13,392 nucleotides of DNA from the NCBI GenBank assembly GCA_035647175.1, contig DASRNX010000180.1:1-13392 (forward strand), written 5' to 3'. This DNA is from UBA3941 sp035647175 (GTDB lineage Bacteria > Bacillota > Clostridia > Caldicoprobacterales > UBA3941). The notes below the pieces were generated by a model. The model searched no databases, was not told where the DNA came from, and was given only the letters and a program-made list of their open reading frames with translations. Shown here piece by piece: positions 1-7,418 of this stretch; the stretch's first letter is position 1, and each line of letters opens with the position of its first letter. The position numbers and the translations under genes were made by a program.

Positions 1-1565
1 CCTTGGTTCTCATCGTCGCAAGTTTTGTCGGCTGCGGTTCTTCGGACAATGTCAAAGATCCCGCCCCCGGTAAAGAGGTAACCCCTCCCGCCGGTGACAC
101 CGATGACAACGGTGATGATACCGAAGATGTGACTCCAACACTTGACACATCCAAAAAAATAGAATTGGTATCCTGGTTTGCCGGTGATGGACCTGCAGGC
201 CTAGATGATATCCTTGGGCCTCTTAACGAGAAAATTTCCGAGGATCTAAACGCCACCCTAAAGGTTAATTATTTAGGTTGGGCTGACTATCAAACCAGAT
301 ACTCCCTACTGCTAAATGCCCAAGAGGAATGTGACCTTCTCTATTCTGCCAACTGGTTAAATGCCAGGGACTATTATCGCAAGGGTGCTTTCTTGGATCT
401 AAACGATTATTTGACGGATTATGCTCCCGAGCTATACGCTTTCTTGGATAGATGGGAAGACGTTTCAATCAGCGGCAATATCTACGCTATTCCCAACAAT
501 GCCGTTCGTCATAACAGCGGCGGTATCACCTATAGGGAAGACTTGCGTAAAAAGCATGACCTCCCGCTGCCCGATTCTATAGAAAATATCGAGGCATACT
601 TTGAAGGAATCAAGCAAAACGAGCCTACAATAATACCCACCTCAGATAGGGCTGTTATGGATGCCATGTTCGATGCCAGCCGTTTCACCTGGGGTAAGTA
701 TGACACCATAGGCGCAAAATTCGGTGCAAATGCGACAGGATATGATGAGTCTAAGCTTGCAGAGGTAACCTATGATTGGGAGACCTCCGAATTCCTTGAG
801 ATGCTAAAGCTGATGAAGAGCTGGGCCGACAAAGGATTCTGGAGCCGCAGCCTGTTGTCTGCACAGAACGACTCCGCCGAGGACTTTGAAGCCGGAAAGA
901 CCGCTGCTATAGTGAGCGGACAGCACACTGACAAGTGGTCCGGTTATGTTACAAGACATGAAGAAGAAGGAACTGAGGGCTGGGAAGTTGAGTTTATCCC
1001 CTATTACAACAAATACGGTATAAGCTTGCTTACCTCAGCAGAACAGGATATGACGGTTATTCCGATCCAGAGCAAGGATCCCGCACGCGCGGTTGCCCTT
1101 GTAGAGAAGATCTTCATGGATAAGGAATACTTCCAACTGATTCAGTACGGTATTGAAGGCGAACACTATGTGGTTAACGAAGAAGGCCAATACGAGCCCG
1201 GTCCGAAACAAGAGGAATACGGAGTAGGCGGCATGGGTTCTTGGGGTTGGAGAAACATCGATTTCTATCTCGACAACCCGTCTGTACCCGCCAAGGTAAC
1301 CGCAATGCATGAGATAATGGATACCTTTGCTCCCGTATCACCTTCACCCTTCTCAATGGATAACAGCAGCGTTGAGGCTGAAGCCGCATCATTGCAGACT
1401 GCCATAGAGCAGTATCTGAATCCGTTGAAGTTTGGTCAGCACGACAATCCTGAAAAGGGACTCGAAGAGTTTATGAAACAGGCTAAGATAGCCGGTTACG
1501 ACAAGGTTAAGGAAGAATTCGAGAGTCAATGGGATGTCTTCTTAGGCGAAATGGGCCTTAAGTAA
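1..1565 (+). CDS. Sugar ABC transporter solute-binding lipoprotein (5' partial)
   Basis: Extracellular family 1 solute-binding protein that would capture an oligosaccharide outside the membrane and hand it to an ABC permease. The reading frame is open from the window edge. The first visible residues are hydrophobic and lead to a lipobox-like SFVGC, then an acidic, Thr/Pro-rich linker, as expected for a lipid-anchored Gram-positive binding protein. The first residues of the signal peptide and the true start lie upstream of the window. The mature part has about 505 residues. Its C-terminal third (YGIEGEHY near residue 385, a Trp/Gly-rich stretch, and an ending with KVKEEFESQWDVFLGE) resembles the LplA/DUF3502 type of binding protein. 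No permease genes are visible; they may lie upstream. A stem-loop and the GH55-like gene follow 94 bp later, so a shared transcript is plausible. The ligand cannot be read from the sequence; the neighbours suggest a beta-glucan fragment. Confidence 0.88.
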   Translation, partial: LVLIVASFVGCGSSDNVKDPAPGKEVTPPAGDTDDNGDDTEDVTPTLDTSKKIELVSWFAGDGPAGLDDILGPLNEKISEDLNATLKVNYLGWADYQTRYSLLLNAQEECDLLYSANWLNARDYYRKGAFLDLNDYLTDYAPELYAFLDRWEDVSISGNIYAIPNNAVRHNSGGITYREDLRKKHDLPLPDSIENIEAYFEGIKQNEPTIIPTSDRAVMDAMFDASRFTWGKYDTIGAKFGANATGYDESKLAEVTYDWETSEFLEMLKLMKSWADKGFWSRSLLSAQNDSAEDFEAGKTAAIVSGQHTDKWSGYVTRHEEEGTEGWEVEFIPYYNKYGISLLTSAEQDMTVIPIQSKDPARAVALVEKIFMDKEYFQLIQYGIEGEHYVVNEEGQYEPGPKQEEYGVGGMGSWGWRNIDFYLDNPSVPAKVTAMHEIMDTFAPVSPSPFSMDNSSVEAEAASLQTAIEQYLNPLKFGQHDNPEKGLEEFMKQAKIAGYDKVKEEFESQWDVFLGEMGLK

Positions 1566-1594
1566 ATCCTGTTGGTAAAACTTATAATAACCCT

Positions 1595-1636
1595 ATTAAA
1601 TATCTCCCCTAGTGTTATACTAGGGGGGAATTTAAT
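1595..1636 (+). terminator. Stem-loop between binding-protein gene and GH55-like gene
   Basis: CCCCTAG (1606-1612) pairs with CTAGGGG (1620-1626) around a 7-nt loop. ATTAAAT (1595-1601) and ATTTAAT (1630-1636) can extend the stem. There is no run of T directly after it, so it may be a leaky terminator or an mRNA 3'-end stabiliser that keeps the binding protein more abundant than downstream products, a common arrangement in ABC operons. The role is inferred; the pairing is seen. Confidence 0.5.
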
Positions 1637-1659
1637 ATTTCTAGGAAGGTGAAAGTTTG

Positions 1660-4623
1660 ATGAACAGAATGGGAAATTGTTTAGAAAATGGAACCTCTGT
1701 CTACGGAAAACGTCCTCATGATCCCCTTGCTGTCTATTTAACTCCGGAAAACTTTCCGGTCAAAGCTGACGGTATAACCGATGACACGGATGCTATTCAG
1801 CAGGCGATAAACGAGGCGCAAAGAAGGTCGGGCTACGGCATTGTCTTTATGCCTGAGGGAAATTATCGCATCAGCAAGACAATATACATAAGCAAGGGTA
1901 TACGGTTGATCGGTTACGGCAAGAAACGACCCGTAATTACCCTGGAAGAAAACTGCCCGGATTTTCAGGAAGCGGATCCCGAAGACAAGGGCCAGGCAAA
2001 CTATATGGTCTGGTTTACGGACAGACTGCCAAAGCCCGGTGAGCCCGTCAGAGATGCCGGTGCTGGAACCTTTTACAGTGCCATATCCAATATTGACTTT
2101 GTGATCCAAGACGGTAATCCTACGGCGGTAGCGCTGCGCACCCACTATGCCCAGCACAGCTTCATATCCCATGTTGACATCCATATAGGCCAAGGCAAGG
2201 CGGGAATGTTCGATGTCGGTAACGAGATGGAAAATGTTTGCTTCTTTGGCGGTGAATACGGCATCTATACCACCAAGACATCGCCGGGTTGGCCCTTTAT
2301 GATGGTGGACACCCATTTTGAGGGGCAGAGGAGGGCCGCTATCAGGACCCAAGAGGCGGGACTTACCATCGTCAGAATGACAGCCCGCAGTGTACCCGTT
2401 GTCATTGAGACCGACCCGAACCTCTATGAAAAGCTGTATATGGAGGATTCGCAATTAGAAGACATAAGCGACGCCGCCCTTATAATCAGCAACGAATTCA
2501 ATACCCATACCCAAATCAACCTACGGAACGTCCATTGTCGTAACGTAAAACGGATTGCTAAATATAGGGAGAGCGGAAAGATCATAGAGGGTTCGGAAAA
2601 CATTTACAGCATCGAAACCCTTATCCACGGTAACCATATCGATGGCCTGAAAATCCCTGCAGAGATGAAGGTCACATGCCATATTAAGGATTTGGACTCC
2701 TTCCCAAATCCGCCTAAAAAGGACATACCCCAGACCCCGGGTATTGAGACATGGGTAAATCTGAAAGAACTAGGGGCGGTAGGCGACGGAGAGGCCGACG
2801 ATACCGAAATAATCAAGGATATCATCTCAAAGCATCGGGTCATCTATGCACCACAGGGCTTTTATCGTGTAACGGATACCATAGAATTAAGGCCTGATAC
2901 CGTCCTAATTGGTCTTAATCCCATTGCCACAAGGTTTATACTGAAGGACAATACGGAAGGATTTGGCGGTGTCGGTGCGCCAAAGGCTCTGTTGGAGGCC
3001 CCAAAAGGCGGCAGAAATATAGTTATGGGTATAAGCCTCGATACGGCAGGTAAGAATCCCCGGGCCGTGGGATGCAAATGGATGGCGGGGGCAGATTCAT
3101 ACATGAACGACGTTAAGTTTTTGGGAGGCCACGGAGGCATGAATCCGGAAGGCGGCTATGTGCCTTCATACAACGCAACCCGCACGGCAGATGCAAACCC
3201 AGAATACAAATGGGATACCCAATACTGGAGCCTATGGGTAACCGACGGCGGAGGCGGTACATTTAAGGATATCTGGACAGCTAGTCCCTATACAGCTGCG
3301 GGGCTCTATGTGTCCGATACCTCAACGGAAGGCCGAATATATGCTATGTCCGTAGAACATCATGTTCGCAACGAGGTAAGGTTTAAAAACGTATCCAACT
3401 GGAAGGTGTTAGCCCTACAGCTCGAAGAAGAGGTAGCCGAGGGTCCGTACTGTCTGCCCCTAGAGATCCAAGATTGCAGGGATATGGTCTTTGCAAACCT
3501 ATATCTGTTTAGGGTAATTTGGCATACAAATCCCTATCCATACGCCATAAAGACATGGAATTGTAAAGCTGTCGAGTTTCTCAATATACACAACTACACC
3601 CAGATAAAATATACCTTTGATAATACCTTGTTTGACGTTACAACCAACACCCAGATCAGGCCTTGGGAGATAGCCAGGCTTTATCTTGATGGGAAGTCGT
3701 GTGTAGATGGGGAAGATGTAACCGATACTTGCGTCTGCTCAGATGCAACAGGGGACATAAGGGAGCTGGCGGACGATTTTGAGTTTATAGACGGAATATG
3801 TGCGGACAGCAAGGGGGACATCTACTTCTGTGATAACAGATGGAAGAGGATATACAGGTGGTCTGCCGGGGATAATTCTCTGGCGCTGCTCACGGAGATA
3901 CCCTATAAGCCTTTGGCCTTGGGCTTCGATACGGAGGATAATTTGCTCGTAGTAGTGGAGTATTCCCCGGCCAAGGGAGCTACAATCCATGGGGAGCTTG
4001 AGATATATGCAAAACCGGAGGATTCAAGAGGTACTTCCCACGGATATTGGTACAGCGTAAATTCTACGACCAAGGTTATTGCCATAGATCCAAATAATCC
4101 CGACACGAGCATTGAATCTTTAGATCGGGTGGACATAGACTCGGTAAAAGAGGTATTTAAAGCCCTGCATCCGGCAAACAGGTGGAGGGATGGTCATGAC
4201 TTTTTAGAGGTCTCAGTCAATAAACCGTCCAAGTGCTTCGTGGCACCCGATGGAATTACCATTATCCCGGTATGTTATGACTTGATGAGGGCCACCAACT
4301 TGTTGGAGGCTTATCCCAATAAGCCATTTTATGGGGTAGATGAATATAATAAAAAGACGGCGATATTCGATGTGAATTCCAAAGGATATCTGGAAAATCC
4401 CAGAATCTTCGCCGAAAAAGGGGAAAGCAATGTAGCCGTTGACCATGGGGATAATGTCTATATACCCGACGGACAGGTATATATTTACAGCGCAGACGGC
4501 AATTTGCTGGATGAAATTGAGGTTCCTACCAGGCCTTCCGGTGTGATTATTGCGGGTGAAGACAAGGACACCCTATTTATTGCAGCACGTTCTTCGCTAT
4601 ATGCGGTTTCCATTAAACAATAA
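1660..4623 (+). CDS. GH55-like twin beta-helix protein with C-terminal beta-propeller
   Basis: Large 987-residue protein. Two pectate-lyase-3-type right-handed beta-helix modules are visible. The first begins near residue 38 with DGITDDTDAIQQAI and PEGNYRIS. The second begins near residue 370 with LGAVGDGEADDTEII and APQGFYRV. Two tandem helices of this kind are the layout of GH55 exo-beta-1,3-glucanases, and VEHHV (565-569) followed by QLEEE (587-591) resembles the EHHV...QTE segment of that family. From about residue 700 the sequence changes to NHL/SMP-30-like propeller blades (GICADSKGDIYFCD; LALGFDTEDNLLVV; VAVDHGDNVYIPDG). No signal peptide is seen, which suggests a cytoplasmic enzyme. 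ATG 1660 is preferred over the TTG at 1657 because AGGAAGGTGA lies about 7 nt upstream. Likely role: exo-acting attack on an imported glucan or related oligosaccharide. A pectate-lyase-like lyase cannot be excluded, and the catalytic acid was not assigned. Confidence 0.75.
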   Translation: MNRMGNCLENGTSVYGKRPHDPLAVYLTPENFPVKADGITDDTDAIQQAINEAQRRSGYGIVFMPEGNYRISKTIYISKGIRLIGYGKKRPVITLEENCPDFQEADPEDKGQANYMVWFTDRLPKPGEPVRDAGAGTFYSAISNIDFVIQDGNPTAVALRTHYAQHSFISHVDIHIGQGKAGMFDVGNEMENVCFFGGEYGIYTTKTSPGWPFMMVDTHFEGQRRAAIRTQEAGLTIVRMTARSVPVVIETDPNLYEKLYMEDSQLEDISDAALIISNEFNTHTQINLRNVHCRNVKRIAKYRESGKIIEGSENIYSIETLIHGNHIDGLKIPAEMKVTCHIKDLDSFPNPPKKDIPQTPGIETWVNLKELGAVGDGEADDTEIIKDIISKHRVIYAPQGFYRVTDTIELRPDTVLIGLNPIATRFILKDNTEGFGGVGAPKALLEAPKGGRNIVMGISLDTAGKNPRAVGCKWMAGADSYMNDVKFLGGHGGMNPEGGYVPSYNATRTADANPEYKWDTQYWSLWVTDGGGGTFKDIWTASPYTAAGLYVSDTSTEGRIYAMSVEHHVRNEVRFKNVSNWKVLALQLEEEVAEGPYCLPLEIQDCRDMVFANLYLFRVIWHTNPYPYAIKTWNCKAVEFLNIHNYTQIKYTFDNTLFDVTTNTQIRPWEIARLYLDGKSCVDGEDVTDTCVCSDATGDIRELADDFEFIDGICADSKGDIYFCDNRWKRIYRWSAGDNSLALLTEIPYKPLALGFDTEDNLLVVVEYSPAKGATIHGELEIYAKPEDSRGTSHGYWYSVNSTTKVIAIDPNNPDTSIESLDRVDIDSVKEVFKALHPANRWRDGHDFLEVSVNKPSKCFVAPDGITIIPVCYDLMRATNLLEAYPNKPFYGVDEYNKKTAIFDVNSKGYLENPRIFAEKGESNVAVDHGDNVYIPDGQVYIYSADGNLLDEIEVPTRPSGVIIAGEDKDTLFIAARSSLYAVSIKQ

Positions 4624-4666
4624 ATGTAGTATACTGGATATGTTCCTTGAGCAATCTAAGCGGTAA

Positions 4667-4706
4667 GCCCCAAAAAGTGGATTTGAACTTTTATGCTTTC
4701 TGGGGC
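4667..4706 (+). other. Stem-loop after the GH55-like gene
   Basis: GCCCCAAAAAG (4667-4677) pairs with CTTTCTGGGGC (4696-4706) with one A-C mismatch and an 18-nt loop. It sits 43 bp after the stop codon. No T-run follows, so it is either a weak terminator or a transcript 3' structure. It ends just before the operator copy at 4721. Confidence 0.4.
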
Positions 4707-4720
4707 GAAGCCGTCTACAT

Positions 4721-4765
4721 GTTTTACGATAAACACCCTATATTGACATCTGGGTGTCTTAAAAC
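4721..4765. promoter_or_regulatory. Bipartite operator copy A, upstream of sugar isomerase
   Basis: Left arm GTTTTACGATA (4721-4731) and right arm TGTCTTAAAAC (4755-4765). The right arm matches the ideal TATCGTAAAAC at 9 of 11 positions. Arm start-to-start distance is 34 bp, identical to copies B and C. A promoter-like pair, TTGACA (4743-4748), 16 bp, CATAAT (4765-4770), lies across it, so a bound protein would cover the -35 and the spacer. Confidence 0.7.
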
Positions 4766-4778
4766 ATAATCCATAATT

Positions 4779-4859
4779 GATATGTTGTGAAATACATTGT
4801 TTTAATACAAAAATAAATGATATAATTGATTTTGTAACGATGAGTTTTCACAGCATATC
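4779..4859. promoter_or_regulatory. Extended -10 promoter of sugar isomerase bracketed by an inverted repeat
   Basis: TTGTTT (4797-4802), 18 bp, then TATAAT (4821-4826) preceded by TGA (extended -10), giving a start near 4833. It is bracketed by GATATGTTGTGAAA (4779-4792) and TTTCACAGCATATC (4846-4859), which are inverted copies with 13 of 14 positions complementary. One arm lies just upstream of the -35, the other downstream of the probable start, so the repeat acts at DNA level if it acts at all, possibly as paired operator sites. Confidence 0.6.
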
Positions 4860-4881
4860 CAAATAATAGGGGGTATTATAC

Positions 4882-5680
4882 ATGGAAAAAATGAAAGCTG
4901 GTTGGATTGGTTTTATAAGACCTGATGAGGATTTTTGGGGGGAACCTGGAAAAACTCTCAGCCCTTGGCTACCGGGGTATGGAAGGTGGCGAGGCTCTCC
5001 TCAAGGGGGACGTGGAGGATAACTTAAAGAGGTTTCATGATTTAGGCCTTAAGGTTTTGACGGTTTCCGCGGATATGGAAGGCCTGCGTCAGGGCAATTA
5101 TGACGGCATCATAGAAAAGGCCAAACAACTGGGAACCGACAGAGCTACCGTTTGGGCATGTGCCATTAATAGCTCGTTTTGGAATAAGGAGCCCGTATAT
5201 GATGAGGTTATGAGGGATATAGAGGCCATGGAAAAGGCAGCAGTGAAACTGGACGAAGAGGGAATTTGTCTTCGTTATCATAACCACCATCAGGATTTTT
5301 TGGTAAGCTTTAAGGGAATAACCTGTTTTGATCATCTCATATACAATACCGAAAAGCTGAGTATTGAACTGGATGTGGGTTGGGTGACCAATGGCCTTCA
5401 GGATCCCTCCGTAGTCATGGAGCGGATAAAGGATCGGTTAGATGCTATCCATGTTAAGGATTATCTAAACGGCGAATATCGTGAAAAGGAAGGCGGCTGG
5501 GCTCCCATATTCACGACCCTTGGGAATGGGGAATTAAAACTGCTGGATGCTCTTGAAACTGCGCAGGGACTTGGCATTGAATGGGCAGTCGTTGAGCAGG
5601 ATCAAATGCACAATCTATCGCCCATGGAATCCTTAACTGCGAGTTATCTCAATATGAAGGAAACCGGTATAGTCCTCTAA
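4882..5680 (+). CDS. Sugar phosphate isomerase/epimerase (TIM barrel), frameshifted
   Basis: AP-endonuclease-2-type TIM-barrel isomerase/epimerase (Xyl isomerase-like, IolE/IolH-like family) acting on a sugar or sugar phosphate in the cytoplasm. Translation should begin at ATG 4882, with AGGGGG 8 nt upstream, giving MEKMKAGWIGFIRPDEDFWG. The downstream body, beginning NLEKLSALGYRGMEGG, is in another frame. One G too many in the G6 run at 4937-4942 separates them; with five Gs the product is a continuous 265 residues. In that repaired numbering, the family's metal-site motifs are all present: YHNHHQDF (132-139), ELDVGW (162-167), HVKDY (190-194) and E238 in VVEQDQ. As written, the frame from 4882 stops at 5020-5022. 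An internal start at ATG 4925 has no good ribosome binding site and would lack the first beta-strand. Possible causes: sequencing error, phase variation or slippage, or recent inactivation. Confidence 0.85.
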
Positions 5681-5942
5681 TCGAATTCATCTGAAGAAGC
5701 GGTGACATCGATGCTTTAAGGAGGTCCCAGAAGGACATCATCCAATATTCTATACGTTTTACGATAAAGATTCTAGATTGAGATACAGGTATCGTAAAAC
5801 ATTTTCCTTAATTCATATATAGCTATATGCTTTACTACACCTATAAGTATTGGATAAATAATATAAATAGCTACTGAGAAGGGGTGACGGCCGCAAATTA
5901 GTCGGCTATCGCCCTATCATAAAAGCTTATGGAGGGATTAAT
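5681..5942. other. Intergenic region before FucI-like gene
   Basis: 262 bp with operator copy B (5756-5800), a perfect AT palindrome ATATAGCTATAT (5816-5827), and the GGAGGG ribosome site at 5931. AAGGAGG at 5718-5724 is followed by no usable start codon, so no small gene is called. No clear terminator was found. Confidence 0.5.
5756..5800. promoter_or_regulatory. Bipartite operator copy B, upstream of FucI-like gene
   Basis: Left arm GTTTTACGATA (5756-5766) and right arm TATCGTAAAAC (5790-5800) are perfect inverted copies separated by 23 bp. A -35-like TTGAGA (5778-5783) lies at the same offset (22 bp from the left arm start) as TTGACA in copy A. A weak -10-like CATTTT starts at 5800. It lies 142 bp before the FucI-like start. 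Confidence 0.75.
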
Positions 5943-7331
5943 GTGAAAAATCGAGACAAGCTGGTTGTAGGCGTTCTCCCGGTAAAGAGAGGCTTTTTGA
6001 GCCTTGAGGTTGCCATGGAGGAGAAGAAAAAGCTGTTTAATGCCATCGGTGGAATCAAAGATGATTTTGTAACTCTGGTGGATGTAGACGACGTGTGCGA
6101 AGGCGGTGTCCTGTTTAAGCTGGACGAAGTACAAGCTGCCGTGGATAAATTTAAGAAAGCCGACATAGACGCCCTGTTCATCTGTCATTGCGACTTTGGT
6201 GAAGAGCAAGCATTAATAAAGGTCGCTAGGGAATTTGATGTACCGGTTCTTCTATGGGGCAACAGGGACAAATTTCCCAACACTTTCGAGAAGCGGGGTA
6301 GGGATACCCAGTGCGGTATGTTCGCCAGCACCAAGGTGTTAAGCCGCAACAAGATAACCTTTAGCTATATCTATAACGTGGATGTTGAGACGGACGAATT
6401 TATGGACGGATACTTAACCTTCCTGAGGACCGCAAACGTAGTTAAGGCGATGAAACGGCTCAAGATTGCACAGATCGGTCTAAGGCCCCAGCAATTTATG
6501 AGCGTTATCGCCAGCGAAGGGTTGATGGTAGAGAAATTTGGGATAGAGGTAGTTCCCTTTTCTGTTCCGGCAATCATCCGTAACGTAGAAGAATTAGCCG
6601 CTGCCAAGGGTTCCCAAGTGCAAGAGGGAATCGCCAGTTTCAAGGAGCGAATGGATTGTTCCCAGATGACGGAGGAACAGCTGGCCAAGATAGCTGCCCT
6701 TAAGATAACCGTAAAGGACATGATGGAGGACTCAGGCTGCAGAGCAGGCGCAATAGAATGCTGGAGCCTGTTTTCAAGGGAGATAGGCGTGGCCCCCTGT
6801 ATGATAGTGAGCGAGTTGGCAGATTTGGGGTTGCCCCTGTCCTGCGAGATGGACCTAAACGGCGCCATCACATCCGTAATCGCCGATGCCGTGACCTTAG
6901 GAGAGAGCGCGGTATTCTTTGCGGATCTGACCATTCGCCACCCTGAAAACGATAACGCTGAGCTTTTATGGCATTGCGGTCCCTTCCCCTATTCCCTAAA
7001 AGATCCAGACAAACCGGCTAGGATGATCAATGCCCAGGCCATATGGGAACTTAAAAAGGGTGATATAACCATTCTTAGGTGCGACGATATAGACGGTGAA
7101 TACAAGGTTATTGCCTCGGAAGGCAAGGCGGTAGACGGCCCCGAAACGACGGGTTCTTATGTGTGGTTCGAATCCCCATGCTGGAAGTCCTTAGAAGAGA
7201 AGTTCATCTTCGGCCCATATATCCATCACGTTGCAGGGGTATACGGTAACTATAGCAGAGCTATAGAGGAAGCCGCCCGCTATCTCCCCATCAAATGGGA
7301 TAAGGTAGGGACAGGGCCTAGGAGCTTATAA
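5943..7331 (+). CDS. L-fucose/L-arabinose isomerase-like protein
   Basis: 462-residue relative of the L-fucose isomerase fold, expected to interconvert an aldose and a ketose in the cytoplasm using a divalent metal. The N-terminal half (VGVLPVKRG, then ALFICHCDFGEEQAL near 78-91 and PVLLWGNRDKFP near 101-112) fits the substrate-binding domains. The C-terminal half carries the likely metal site: E272 in AIECW, E302/D304 in CEMDLNGA, and H344 in WHCGPFP. It is shorter than E. coli FucI (about 590 residues), so it belongs to a divergent branch and the sugar cannot be named. Start: GTG 5943, with GGAGGG at 5931-5936. The ATG two bases earlier (5941) runs straight into TGA and cannot be used. Operator copy B lies upstream and copy C follows its stop codon, tying it to the isomerase and aldolase genes. 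Confidence 0.8.
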   Translation: MKNRDKLVVGVLPVKRGFLSLEVAMEEKKKLFNAIGGIKDDFVTLVDVDDVCEGGVLFKLDEVQAAVDKFKKADIDALFICHCDFGEEQALIKVAREFDVPVLLWGNRDKFPNTFEKRGRDTQCGMFASTKVLSRNKITFSYIYNVDVETDEFMDGYLTFLRTANVVKAMKRLKIAQIGLRPQQFMSVIASEGLMVEKFGIEVVPFSVPAIIRNVEELAAAKGSQVQEGIASFKERMDCSQMTEEQLAKIAALKITVKDMMEDSGCRAGAIECWSLFSREIGVAPCMIVSELADLGLPLSCEMDLNGAITSVIADAVTLGESAVFFADLTIRHPENDNAELLWHCGPFPYSLKDPDKPARMINAQAIWELKKGDITILRCDDIDGEYKVIASEGKAVDGPETTGSYVWFESPCWKSLEEKFIFGPYIHHVAGVYGNYSRAIEEAARYLPIKWDKVGTGPRSL

Positions 7332-7343
7332 AAATTGGGATAG

Positions 7344-7390
7344 TGTTTTACGATACTTGAATACTAATGTATAACGCTTATCGTAAAACA
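7344..7390. promoter_or_regulatory. Bipartite operator copy C, upstream of aldolase
   Basis: Left arm TGTTTTACGATA (7344-7355) and right arm TATCGTAAAACA (7379-7390) are perfect 12-bp inverted copies with a 23-bp spacer, the same geometry as copies A and B. It starts 13 bp after the FucI-like stop codon and ends 28 bp before the aldolase ATG. A weak CATACA (7389-7394) lies where the -10 falls in copies A and B; the matching -35 is poor. Confidence 0.75.
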
Positions 7391-7418
7391 TACAGGATAG
7401 AGATGGGAGTGACGGAAG

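Noticed and set aside
1571..1581. GTTGGTAAAAC before the GH55-like gene as a fourth operator half-site
   Set aside because: Matches the right arm at only 8 of 11 positions, and no left arm exists 34 bp upstream.
1738..2454. 238-codon antisense open frame inside the GH55-like gene
   Set aside because: Mirror of the coding frame opposite a well-supported protein; no family features and no ribosome site.
6371..6934. 187-codon antisense open frame inside the FucI-like gene
   Set aside because: Ser/Ile-rich translation without domain features, fully inside a recognised gene.
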